Notes: generated by a model not told the origin, from the letters alone. A DNA stretch of 5,783 bases from CALELM01 sp045617105 (GCA_045617105.1 JAZLHW010000043.1:1-5783); one strand, 5' to 3'. Counted from the stretch's first letter, positions 1 to 5,542 are shown. Made by a program: numbers and translations.

Positions 1-656
1 CTGTCCCTATCCCTCAAAAACAACATCTTCTGATTTTAGGAGGGCGTCCTCCTGCCGATTGCTGGCTGCAGGAAGTCTCCAAAAATCGTTCCCTTTGGGC
101 AGTTGATCACGGACTTGATTGCCTGTACCGCAATCAAATTCTTCCTCAACGATTGATCGGTGATAATGACAGTGCCAGTCCATTAGCTCAAAAATGGTGT
201 TCTTCCCACGCTGTCCCAATTCACCAATTCCCAACAGAAAAAGACCGAACTGACACCCAGCTTGCATTAGAAATAATTTCTAAGCAGCCGGACCCCTTCG
301 CTGTCATCACCGGAGCCTTCGGCGGACGTTTTGACCATGCCTTCAGTACCATTCTCTCCTGCGCACATGCAGATCTCACCTGCTTCCTGGCAGATGAAAA
401 AGAAATCCTGTTCTTTTTAAAAAATGACTCCAGTATGTCCATACAATGCAATATACTCCCATCTGCAATCTCGCTTCTCCCATGCACTGCGGAATGTCAC
501 GGCGTTTCTGTCAACAACGTCCATTGGCCTCTCAGCAATAGGAATCTCCTGCAAAATCTCCCTTGGGCGATCAGCAATGAACTACGAAAGGGAGACAGCT
601 TTTCTGTCTCCCTCAAAGATGGAATCCTAGGTGTATACCTATGTTTTTATGAATAA
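1..656 (+). CDS. thiN: Thiamine pyrophosphokinase (5' end cut by window)
   Basis: Transfers pyrophosphate from ATP to thiamine, giving thiamine diphosphate and AMP; cytosolic, normally a homodimer. The frame is open from base 3 and gives 217 visible residues ending in TAA, close to the usual 205-220 for the family, so only a few N-terminal residues are missing. Family signatures appear in order: an LILGGRPPAD opening strand near residue 10, IGDNDS at about 52-57 (the GDxDS substrate/Mg site), EKDRTDTQLAL from about residue 79 (the KDxTD motif), and GAFGGRFDH at 104-112 (the GGRxDH motif). The C-terminal half is the beta-sandwich that completes the thiamine site and is poorly conserved, as expected. 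A TTG at 153 could be misread as the start, but clear family sequence lies upstream of it. The gene converges on the M29 aminopeptidase with an 11-bp gap. Its promoter and ribosome site are outside the window. Confidence 0.93.
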   Translation, partial: VPIPQKQHLLILGGRPPADCWLQEVSKNRSLWAVDHGLDCLYRNQILPQRLIGDNDSASPLAQKWCSSHAVPIHQFPTEKDRTDTQLALEIISKQPDPFAVITGAFGGRFDHAFSTILSCAHADLTCFLADEKEILFFLKNDSSMSIQCNILPSAISLLPCTAECHGVSVNNVHWPLSNRNLLQNLPWAISNELRKGDSFSVSLKDGILGVYLCFYE

Positions 657-667
657 ACCCGATTCTA

Positions 668-1909
668 TTAGAATGCAAAATTCCCATGAACAAAGACTGG
701 TACCTTCGTACCGTCTTTTTTTATTCCAGTGATAGAGAGATCCCGTGTCCCAATCATGAAATCCTCATGCAGCAAGGAATCATTCACGCCATGCTGCAAA
801 AGCTCCACGGACTGCATGTTCTCTCCTCCCTTAATGCAGGTCGGATATGCCTTGCCCAGTGCCAAATGGCAGGAAGCATTCTCATCAAACAACGTATTGT
901 AGAATAAGATACCGCTCTGCGAAATAGGCGAATCAAACGGCACCAATGCCACTTCCCCCAAGAAGCTTGCCCCTTCGTCCGTTGCCAAAAGTTCCTTGAG
1001 TATCTCTTCCCCACGTTCCGCAGAAAAATCTACGACCTTCCCATTTTGGAATACCAACCGAAAGTTCTCAATCAAATTTCCATGAAAATTCAGCGGCTTC
1101 GATGAAACTACGGTTCCGTTTACGCCATCACGCTTTGGCAAGGTGTAAATTTCCTCCGTCGGCATATTGGCAACAAAGCGAATCTTCGTATCCGTATATT
1201 CTGCACCTCCTGCCCAAATATGTCCCTCCGGGAGCTCGACCATCAAATCTGTTCCCAAATCATTTTGATAATGCAGAAGCTTAAAATCATGTCCGTTCAT
1301 AAAGTCCGAAGCTTTTTTCAAAAATGAGGTATGCTGCCCCCATGCCTCTACTGGATCGCTATCTTCAGAAATTCGCACCGTTGCGTAGATCTCTTCCCAA
1401 AGCTTCTGAACCGCTTCTTCCTCTGTAACCTCAGGAAAAACTTTTTTCGCCCATGCAGCGGTTGGCACAGATACCACGCACCAGCTGTTTTTGTTGCTCA
1501 TCAATCTTGCACGATACTCCAAAAGTGCTGCCCCAGCCGCTTGGCCCGCCATCGTCAAGCGGTTCGGTGCAATATCCTTGAAAATCTCCGGATTACTCGC
1601 CGCAATGGAGACAAAAGCTGCCCCCTGCTCCGCATAATCCGTATAAAATCTCCTTTGCCACTCTGGATACTCTGAAAAGATTTCTTCCTTGGCATCTCGA
1701 TAGCGAATATGTGAAAAAATTTCGTCCTTCCAAGAAATCACTACATCATGTGCTCCAGCTTTATAAGCCTCCGATGCAATTCGTCTCGCAAACTCTGCAC
1801 ACTCAATCGGGGAATTGATGACCAGCAATTGATCCTTTTGCAAATTCACCCCAGTACAAACGACCAATCGTGCATATTTATCCAGCAAACTATTCTCTTT
1901 TTCGCTCAT
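668..1909 (-). CDS. M29-family metallo-aminopeptidase (AmpS/PepS/AmpT type)
   Basis: Cytosolic broad-specificity aminopeptidase with a two-metal centre that removes N-terminal residues from peptides; 413 residues, the usual length (about 410). Metal-ligand positions known for family M29 are all present with a constant +3 offset to the published AmpT/AmpII numbering: Glu253 (in NMPTEEIYT), Glu319 (LGEVALVP), His348, Tyr355, and His381/Asp383 (LLHEDFMIG). Other hallmarks are LGTDLMVELPEGHIW (218-232) and the terminal HGNFAF. The ATG at 1909 follows GAGGTG with 5 nt spacing. It is last in a minus-strand run after galE and dtd, 51 bp downstream of dtd with no terminator between, so co-transcription is likely. 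No strong terminator of its own is visible; a weak ATTCT/AGAAT hairpin lies at 662-674. Its final codons overlap the terminator of the opposing thiN. The family is certain; the natural substrates are not. Confidence 0.95.
   Translation of the reverse strand: MSEKENSLLDKYARLVVCTGVNLQKDQLLVINSPIECAEFARRIASEAYKAGAHDVVISWKDEIFSHIRYRDAKEEIFSEYPEWQRRFYTDYAEQGAAFVSIAASNPEIFKDIAPNRLTMAGQAAGAALLEYRARLMSNKNSWCVVSVPTAAWAKKVFPEVTEEEAVQKLWEEIYATVRISEDSDPVEAWGQHTSFLKKASDFMNGHDFKLLHYQNDLGTDLMVELPEGHIWAGGAEYTDTKIRFVANMPTEEIYTLPKRDGVNGTVVSSKPLNFHGNLIENFRLVFQNGKVVDFSAERGEEILKELLATDEGASFLGEVALVPFDSPISQSGILFYNTLFDENASCHLALGKAYPTCIKGGENMQSVELLQHGVNDSLLHEDFMIGTRDLSITGIKKDGTKVPVFVHGNFAF
692..722 (+). terminator. 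Intrinsic terminator of thiN, inside the convergent gene
   Basis: AAAGAC (692-697) pairs with GTCTTT (713-718) and GGTAC (699-703) with GTACC (708-712). There is one bulged T at 698, a CTTC loop, and a run of T from 716 to 722. This is a good rho-independent terminator for plus-strand transcription, 36 bp past the thiN stop. It lies within codons of about residues 396-406 of the M29 aminopeptidase on the other strand. Read on the minus strand it is not followed by a T tract, so it should not stop that gene's transcript. Confidence 0.8.
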
Positions 1910-1960
1910 AACGGCACCTCATTCCCTGCTATTTCCAAAAACAGCCAACTTCCCATGCGG

Positions 1961-2401
1961 TCATTTATCCGTATCGTACAGCAAGGTTACAGGTCCATCA
2001 TTGACAGATGCTACCTGCATGTCTGCACCAAATTCCCCATGCTCCACATGAAAACCCAGCTTCTCACATTCCACTATAAATTTCTCGTACAATGGAACAG
2101 CAATATCCGGCTTTGCTGCATAAGAAAATCCTGGCCTCCTGCTTTTTAAGTCAGCATACAAGGTGAATTGAGAAACAACCAAGAGCTCCCCATTTACCTG
2201 CTCCAAGCTTCGAGACATCTTTCCGTTTTCATCCTCGAATACACGCAAGTGGCAGATTTTATCCGCCAAATAAACAGCTTCTTTTTCCGTATCCTCAGGG
2301 CCAACCCCCAAAAGTACGAGATATCCCTGCTGAATCTTCCCATGCATTTCCCCATCAATTTCTACAGATGCACTTTTCACACGCGTTACTACAGCCCTCA
2401 A
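1961..2401 (-). CDS. dtd: D-aminoacyl-tRNA deacylase
   Basis: Hydrolyses D-amino acids (for example D-Tyr) and mischarged glycine from tRNA, protecting translation from wrong-chirality residues; a cytosolic homodimer. The 146-residue length is normal. Diagnostic motifs are SQFTLYAD (77-84, the SQxTL motif) and NDGPVT (134-139, carrying the Gly-cisPro dipeptide that rejects L-amino acids), with GEFGADMQV just before the latter. The start is TTG at 2401. It is chosen because GGGAGG lies 8 nt upstream and because MRAVVTRV matches the conserved N-terminus of the family. galE ends 27 bp upstream, so the gene is probably in one transcript with galE and the aminopeptidase. In many Bacillota dtd follows relA; that arrangement is absent here. 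Confidence 0.96.
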   Translation of the reverse strand: MRAVVTRVKSASVEIDGEMHGKIQQGYLVLLGVGPEDTEKEAVYLADKICHLRVFEDENGKMSRSLEQVNGELLVVSQFTLYADLKSRRPGFSYAAKPDIAVPLYEKFIVECEKLGFHVEHGEFGADMQVASVNDGPVTLLYDTDK

Positions 2402-2428
2402 CCAATAATCCTCCCGTCACTCATACAT

Positions 2429-3397
2429 TTACCCTTTTATCTTCTGATGCCATTTCCAAGCCGTTTCCATGATTGCCTGCAGGTCATACTTTGGCTGCCA
2501 CCCAAGAAGCTTCCTTGCTTTTTCCGCACTTCCAATCAATCGCGGCGGATCTCCCGGACGACGCTCCACATATTTTACAGCAATCTCTTTTCCGGTTATC
2601 TTTCTTGCTATATCTATAATCTCCTTTACGGAATACCCGACTCCATTTCCGAGGTTAAAATCTTCGGAGCATTGATGCTCCTTGATATATTGCAATGCAC
2701 GAATGTGGGCATCCGCAAGATCCAAAATATGAATATAATCTCGCACACAAGTGCCATCTTCTGTAGGATAATCTGTTCCAAAAACAGAAATGCTGTCCCT
2801 TGCACCGATTGCAGCATCCAGAACCAAAGGAATCAAATGCGTTTCCGGCTGATGCAGTTCTCCTATCTCACTGTCTGGATCTGCCCCCGCAGCATTAAAA
2901 TAACGAAGTACGCAATAATTTAATCCATACGCCTTATGATAATCTTCCAAGATTTTTTCTACCATCCATTTCGTGCGTCCATACGGATTGATGGGAGCTT
3001 GCGGCATATCCTCAACGATTGGAATTTGCTGAGGCTCTCCATAAGTTGCACAAGTGGAGGAAAAAATAAAATATTTTACGCCATGCTTTACCATGGCATC
3101 CAGCAAATGAATCGTGTTCGCAACGTTGTTCCTATAATATTTCGCTGGATTTTCTACCGATTCCCCCACATAAGTAAAAGCTGAAAAATGCATAACCGCT
3201 TCTATCGAATACTTAGAAAAGACTTCATCCAGCAATGATTCATCTGCCAGATCCCCTTCCACAAAGATTCCCCACTTAACAGCTTCCCGATGTCCATAAA
3301 CCAAATTGTCCAGTACCAATGTTTCCTTGCCCTGCTGTGCCAGCAGCTTGTTCATATGACTTCCAATGTATCCTGCACCGCCAACGATCAAGATCAT
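2429..3397 (-). CDS. galE: UDP-glucose 4-epimerase
   Basis: Interconverts UDP-glucose and UDP-galactose with tightly bound NAD (extended short-chain dehydrogenase fold), supplying galactose for surface polysaccharide and the Leloir pathway. It has 322 residues, against 338 in E. coli. The NAD-binding GGAGYIGSH spans 6-14. The catalytic residues are Ser114 (in FSSTCATYG) and Tyr139/Lys143 (YGRTK), with the same spacing as E. coli Ser124/Tyr149/Lys153. RYFNAAGA (165-172) and RRPGDPP (279-285) are also typical. A TTG at 3412 would add five residues, but GGGGGTG lies 6 nt before the ATG at 3397 and the family begins MILIVGGAGY, so 3397 is the start. Leu287 aligns with E. coli Tyr299, the sugar-gate residue. 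A smaller residue there is compatible with N-acetylated substrates, but that is inference. First gene of the galE-dtd-aminopeptidase run. Confidence 0.96.
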   Translation of the reverse strand: MILIVGGAGYIGSHMNKLLAQQGKETLVLDNLVYGHREAVKWGIFVEGDLADESLLDEVFSKYSIEAVMHFSAFTYVGESVENPAKYYRNNVANTIHLLDAMVKHGVKYFIFSSTCATYGEPQQIPIVEDMPQAPINPYGRTKWMVEKILEDYHKAYGLNYCVLRYFNAAGADPDSEIGELHQPETHLIPLVLDAAIGARDSISVFGTDYPTEDGTCVRDYIHILDLADAHIRALQYIKEHQCSEDFNLGNGVGYSVKEIIDIARKITGKEIAVKYVERRPGDPPRLIGSAEKARKLLGWQPKYDLQAIMETAWKWHQKIKG

Positions 3398-3407
3398 ATA
3401 TTTCACC

Positions 3408-3461
3408 CCCAATGGTCACGTTTTCATTCCACACACAAACTCATTCTACGCTACCATTGGG
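3408..3461. repeat. 9-bp inverted repeat spanning the galE promoter and ribosome site
   Basis: CCCAATGGT (3408-3416) and its exact complement ACCATTGGG (3453-3461) are separated by 36 bp. One arm lies in the spacer between the -35 and -10 of the candidate galE promoter; the other overlaps the galE Shine-Dalgarno sequence. Each arm also contains the near-palindrome CCA-N-TGG. It could be a pair of operator half-sites, or an RNA hairpin forming only in transcripts started upstream of the galE promoter. No function is demonstrated. Confidence 0.55.
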
Positions 3462-3471
3462 ACAATCGCAA
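3443..3471 (-). promoter_or_regulatory. Candidate sigma-A promoter for galE-dtd-aminopeptidase
   Basis: On the minus strand TTGCGA (3471-3466) and TAGAAT (3448-3443) are separated by exactly 17 bp. The predicted transcript start is near 3436, leaving a leader of about 40 nt before the galE ATG. It lies in the gap after the LysM gene stop, which has no clear terminator, so galE may be served by this promoter and also by read-through. Confidence 0.6.
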
Positions 3472-3487
3472 GAAGAATGTTTTTCTT

Positions 3488-3748
3488 TCAATTCATCACA
3501 GGTATCAGGAGCGTCTGTCCAGCCCTTAAACCACCCTCCGAATTCAATCCATTGATTTCTATAATTGCCTCCCGCAGCTCCTTTGCATGATCCGCATTTT
3601 TCTCATAACGTGCCGCCAAGGACCATACCGTTTCCTCCTTTTGTACCGTAATCGATTCAAACGTATCGCAGCGCAAGTAAGTATTCGTCAGCTGCAAAGG
3701 TATCATTGCCAAAATCAATAGTAAAACTGCAAAAAAATGCTTTTTCAT
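3488..3748 (-). CDS. Exported LysM protein, YneA-like SOS cell-division inhibitor candidate
   Basis: 86 residues: a short basic start (MKK), one hydrophobic segment at about 5-20 acting as membrane anchor or signal, then a single LysM domain at about 33-84 (ITVQKEETVWSLAARY ... GLRAGQTLLIPV) that should bind peptidoglycan outside the membrane. This is the architecture of Bacillus YneA and similar proteins, small anchored LysM proteins made during the SOS response to delay septation. Cys27 lacks a proper lipobox (TYLRC), so a lipoprotein is unlikely. The ATG at 3748 has AAGGAG about 10 nt upstream. A strong promoter and a near-perfect SOS box precede the gene, which is the main reason for preferring a division inhibitor over a generic LysM protein. 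It diverges from the unknown gene at 3909 and is followed by galE 90 bp downstream. Confidence 0.8.
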   Translation of the reverse strand: MKKHFFAVLLLILAMIPLQLTNTYLRCDTFESITVQKEETVWSLAARYEKNADHAKELREAIIEINGLNSEGGLRAGQTLLIPVMN

Positions 3749-3777
3749 AGTATACCATCTCCTTGAACATCATAAAA

Positions 3778-3791
3778 CGAACACACGTTCT
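3778..3791. promoter_or_regulatory. SOS (LexA) box 1
   Basis: CGAACACACGTTCT matches the Gram-positive LexA consensus CGAAC-N4-GTTCG at 9 of the 10 defined positions, all but the last. It covers the predicted transcription start of the LysM gene, just downstream of its -10, a classic repressor position. It lies 29 bp upstream of that gene's ATG. Confidence 0.8.
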
Positions 3792-3797
3792 TTTTAT

Positions 3798-3826
3798 AAT
3801 ATACCACATCTACTGTACTCTTTCAA
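3798..3826 (-). promoter_or_regulatory. Promoter of the LysM (YneA-like) gene
   Basis: On the minus strand TTGAAA (3826-3821) is followed after 17 bp by TATATT (3803-3798), with TG one base upstream of the -10 (extended -10). The predicted start near 3791 lies at the edge of SOS box 1, so bound LexA would block it. Confidence 0.72.
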
Positions 3827-3833
3827 TGTTTTT

Positions 3834-3847
3834 CGAACATATATTCG
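3834..3847. promoter_or_regulatory. SOS (LexA) box 2
   Basis: CGAACATATATTCG matches CGAAC-N4-GTTCG with one change (ATTCG for GTTCG). It lies between the two divergent -35 elements: one base from the plus-strand -35 at 3849 and seven bases from the minus-strand -35 at 3826. Its centre is 56 bp from that of box 1. Placement suggests it controls the rightward gene and perhaps both. Confidence 0.68.
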
Positions 3848-3848
3848 T

Positions 3849-3877
3849 TTGTTTTTTCCTTTGTGCTTTGCTACAAT
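3849..3877 (+). promoter_or_regulatory. Promoter of the unknown 86-residue gene
   Basis: TTGTTT (3849-3854), 17 bp, TACAAT (3872-3877), with TG at 3869-3870 forming an extended -10. The predicted start is near 3884, about 25 nt before the ATG at 3909. The -35 directly abuts SOS box 2. Confidence 0.68.
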
Positions 3878-3908
3878 CAGAGCAAAGGAACAGAAAGGCT
3901 GATGGCAA

Positions 3909-4169
3909 ATGACAATACATGGTGCAGTCATTATCGAACAAGGCGTCACTTTTGCTGTAATCTCAGTAAATGCATCCGTTACACGATATACGGCACGTCT
4001 CGTTCAGGTTCGCAGGGAACTTTCCCAATTCTTTCCAAACATGCCGATTATTCTCATGTCACAGGATCGAGACGGAACGCCTCATTTCTACGGACGGAAG
4101 GATATCGTTGAATTTTTAAAAAGCATTCGATTAGATCAGATACCTTGGAAAACCTATCATCTGTATTAA
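3909..4169 (+). CDS. Small protein of unknown function, probably SOS-controlled
   Basis: 86 residues with no signal peptide, membrane segment or cysteines; I cannot assign a function. The N-terminal half has two likely beta strands (IHGAVIIEQ, VTFAVISV, residues 3-20), then a basic helix (TARLVQVRRELSQFF). Next come a hydrophobic strand PIILMSQD (45-52), the turn DGTPHFYG (55-62), a helix RKDIVEFLKSI and an aromatic tail. It reads as a compact alpha/beta fold, and blocks such as GVTFAVI and FYGRKDIVEFL look like constrained family sequence rather than random translation. AAAGG lies 10 nt before the ATG, with a good promoter and an SOS box upstream and a strong terminator 13 bp after the stop, so it is a self-contained unit. 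A frame from 3863 covering the same DNA has none of this support. The divergent LysM partner suggests a role in DNA-damage response or division control, by context only. Confidence 0.82.
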   Translation: MTIHGAVIIEQGVTFAVISVNASVTRYTARLVQVRRELSQFFPNMPIILMSQDRDGTPHFYGRKDIVEFLKSIRLDQIPWKTYHLY

Positions 4170-4182
4170 ATATACTAAAAAC

Positions 4183-4224
4183 AGGTTTCATGCAGGTAAA
4201 GTGTCCCTGCATGAAACCTTTTTT
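4183..4224. terminator. Strong bidirectional terminator
   Basis: A perfect 14-bp stem, AGGTTTCATGCAGG (4183-4196) with its complement at 4206-4219, has a 9-nt loop and is followed by six T (4219-4224) on the plus strand. On the minus strand the stem is followed by GTTTTTAG. It therefore ends both the unknown gene from the left and the TetR-type gene from the right, whose stop is at 4227. Confidence 0.92.
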
Positions 4225-4226
4225 CT

Positions 4227-5213
4227 CTATCCTTCCATATTTACAAATCCCAGCAATAATTTCTCTGTATTATCACCCAACTTAGTAAACCGCACATAGC
4301 ATTTCTTCGGTTTGCCATGAATCAAAATTCTTGTAAGAAACTGATATACCTTCCTTTCCTTGAGAGCCTCCAAAACCACATCTTTCCGTACAGCCCGCAA
4401 AAAGCCTTCCAGATCCTCAAGGAACACCGCCCTGCAAACAAAATAGCGCAACCGTTCCATCTCTGAAGAATCTTCAATATCATTCAATAGGTTCCGCGCC
4501 CAATCAGAATAGCAATACACATCAAAGACATCTCGTCTGAAATCCAAAACACCAAGCAGTTCATAGTTGACGCAGATCCCTCGAATGATTTGCAGCAAAT
4601 CAAACTTAGATGGATTTTTTACAATATGTGTCTTGGAATACATCTCTTCCGGATCACTAGCCAAGAGCGGAATCGATCGCAAAAATGCTTCATCTGGAGG
4701 AAGAGGAATTCCTACTTCACAATAGGCGTAAACAGAGACTATGACATTTTTCAGGAAATCTATCATCACACGAAAGGAAACCTTCTCATCAATTCCTGAA
4801 TTTCTTGCAACATCAAAAATCTTGCTTTCCATAAAGCTTTCCCGCATCAGCTTCATGGCTTCTCCCGGCACAAGAGCAGGATCCATTAAAAAGTTTGAAG
4901 CAAACATGTAGCGAATATCTCGCTTTTGTGCTTTATCCTTCACATCATGCACTACCATAAGAGCAATTTCCCTTAGGCTTGCATTCTCTGGAATTGCATC
5001 AAAGACAGGCAGGATCTGATTGCGTACCACTTCCATCAAAAGCCCGCACTTTCCACCAAAGCGTTTCGTAATCAGCCCCTGCGTAATTCCCGCCTTCGCC
5101 GCCACAACGCCAAGCCTGGCATCATGATATCCATGCTCAGCAAACTCCCTCAATGCAACCTGCAAGATTTTCTTTTTTGTTTGTTCCCTCTGAAGTTCTT
5201 TTTTCGTAGGCAT
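4227..5213 (-). CDS. TetR-type regulator with C-terminal PAS-like module
   Basis: 328 residues, far longer than the usual 190-220 of TetR regulators. Residues about 14-67 form the TetR DNA-binding head (KKILQVALREFAEHGY, then AKAGITQGLITKRFGGK as the helix-turn-helix). About 70-190 are helical, like the ligand/dimer domain. About 203-327 form a further domain (LLQIIRGICVNYELLGVLDF ... EKLLLGFVNMEG). Its pattern resembles the PAS-like sensor that precedes GGDEF or kinase domains in many gut Bacillota, but here the protein ends where the output domain would begin. The ATG at 5213 is chosen because GGAGG lies 5 nt upstream; an in-frame ATG at 5288 would add 25 residues but has no ribosome site, and the added sequence does not look like family sequence. 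The targets and ligand are unknown. The long palindrome-bearing leader suggests autoregulation. It ends on the shared terminator at 4183-4224. Confidence 0.85.
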   Translation of the reverse strand: MPTKKELQREQTKKKILQVALREFAEHGYHDARLGVVAAKAGITQGLITKRFGGKCGLLMEVVRNQILPVFDAIPENASLREIALMVVHDVKDKAQKRDIRYMFASNFLMDPALVPGEAMKLMRESFMESKIFDVARNSGIDEKVSFRVMIDFLKNVIVSVYAYCEVGIPLPPDEAFLRSIPLLASDPEEMYSKTHIVKNPSKFDLLQIIRGICVNYELLGVLDFRRDVFDVYCYSDWARNLLNDIEDSSEMERLRYFVCRAVFLEDLEGFLRAVRKDVVLEALKERKVYQFLTRILIHGKPKKCYVRFTKLGDNTEKLLLGFVNMEG

Positions 5214-5239
5214 ACATTCCTCCGGCATTTTTATTTCAA

Positions 5240-5249
5240 CTTGTACAAG
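5240..5249. promoter_or_regulatory. Palindrome, candidate autoregulatory operator
   Basis: CTTGTACAAG is a perfect 10-bp palindrome 27 bp upstream of the regulator start at 5213. ACAAGG occurs here (5245-5250) and again at 5294-5299. TetR regulators often bind palindromes next to their own genes; that this is the site is inference. Confidence 0.35.
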
Positions 5250-5475
5250 GGCATCTCCTATCCAGCCTGCTTGTTCTTTTTCTGCCATATTTCACAAGGT
5301 TCTTTTTATTTTCCTGACGAAAAATCCCTGAGCGATCTGAATACATCAAGTTTTTAGAGATTGCCATATTGCATTTCCATGTTATTCCAAAAACTATCAT
5401 ACTTAGAATTTAACATTTTTTTCTTTCTTTTTCAATAGCTCCTGCCATAAACACAAGGAAGGGCATCTCTAAAAA
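5247..5475. repeat. Recurring AAGGGCATCTC / ATCTCTAAAAA motif
   Basis: AAGGGCATCTC occurs at 5247-5257 and 5459-5469 in the same orientation. The second copy runs into ATCTCTAAAAA (5465-5475), which is the exact inverse of TTTTTAGAGAT at 5351-5361; the inverted copy continues TTGCC, roughly matching GGGC in the other. Three related elements within 230 bp upstream of one regulator suggest binding sites or a small decayed repeat. Confidence 0.45.
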
Positions 5476-5512
5476 AGTTTATTCATATTCATAACCCAGC
5501 CTTTTTACTCAT
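5410..5512 (-). other. Three chained short reading frames (possible leader peptides)
   Basis: GGAGAGG (5525-5519) lies 6 nt before an ATG at 5512 that encodes MSKKAGL. Its stop overlaps (ATGA) the start at 5492 of MNMNKLF, which ends 2 nt before an ATG at 5466 encoding MPFLVFMAGAIEKERKKC, ending at 5410. The strong ribosome site and close chaining suggest translation, either as leader peptides upstream of the TetR-type gene or as a small gene broken by frameshifts. They may also be chance. Confidence 0.25.
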
Positions 5513-5542
5513 AATTTTCCTCTCCACCATCAAACAAGCTTT

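Noticed and set aside
1331..2149. Plus-strand open frames opposite the M29 aminopeptidase and dtd
   Set aside because: Same reasoning: no ribosome site, Cys/Arg/Phe-rich translations and complete conserved genes on the other strand.
2168..2923. A 251-codon open frame on the plus strand opposite dtd and galE
   Set aside because: It lies antisense to two genes with fully conserved motifs, has no ribosome site or recognisable domain, and its Phe/Ser/Ile-rich translation is typical of an antisense shadow.
3668..3680. Cys27 of the LysM protein as a lipoprotein attachment site
   Set aside because: The preceding residues (TYLR) do not fit a lipobox, and the cysteine lies after the end of the hydrophobic segment.
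3863..4111. Alternative plus-strand frame overlapping the unknown 86-residue gene
   Set aside because: It starts before the predicted transcription start, has no ribosome site, and gives a Cys/Arg/Ser-rich sequence without pattern; the frame at 3909 has all the signals.
5351..5475. A possible miniature transposable element bounded by the 11-bp inverted repeats
   Set aside because: No target-site duplication is visible outside the arms, the arms are short and diverge at once, and there is no transposase-like coding inside.
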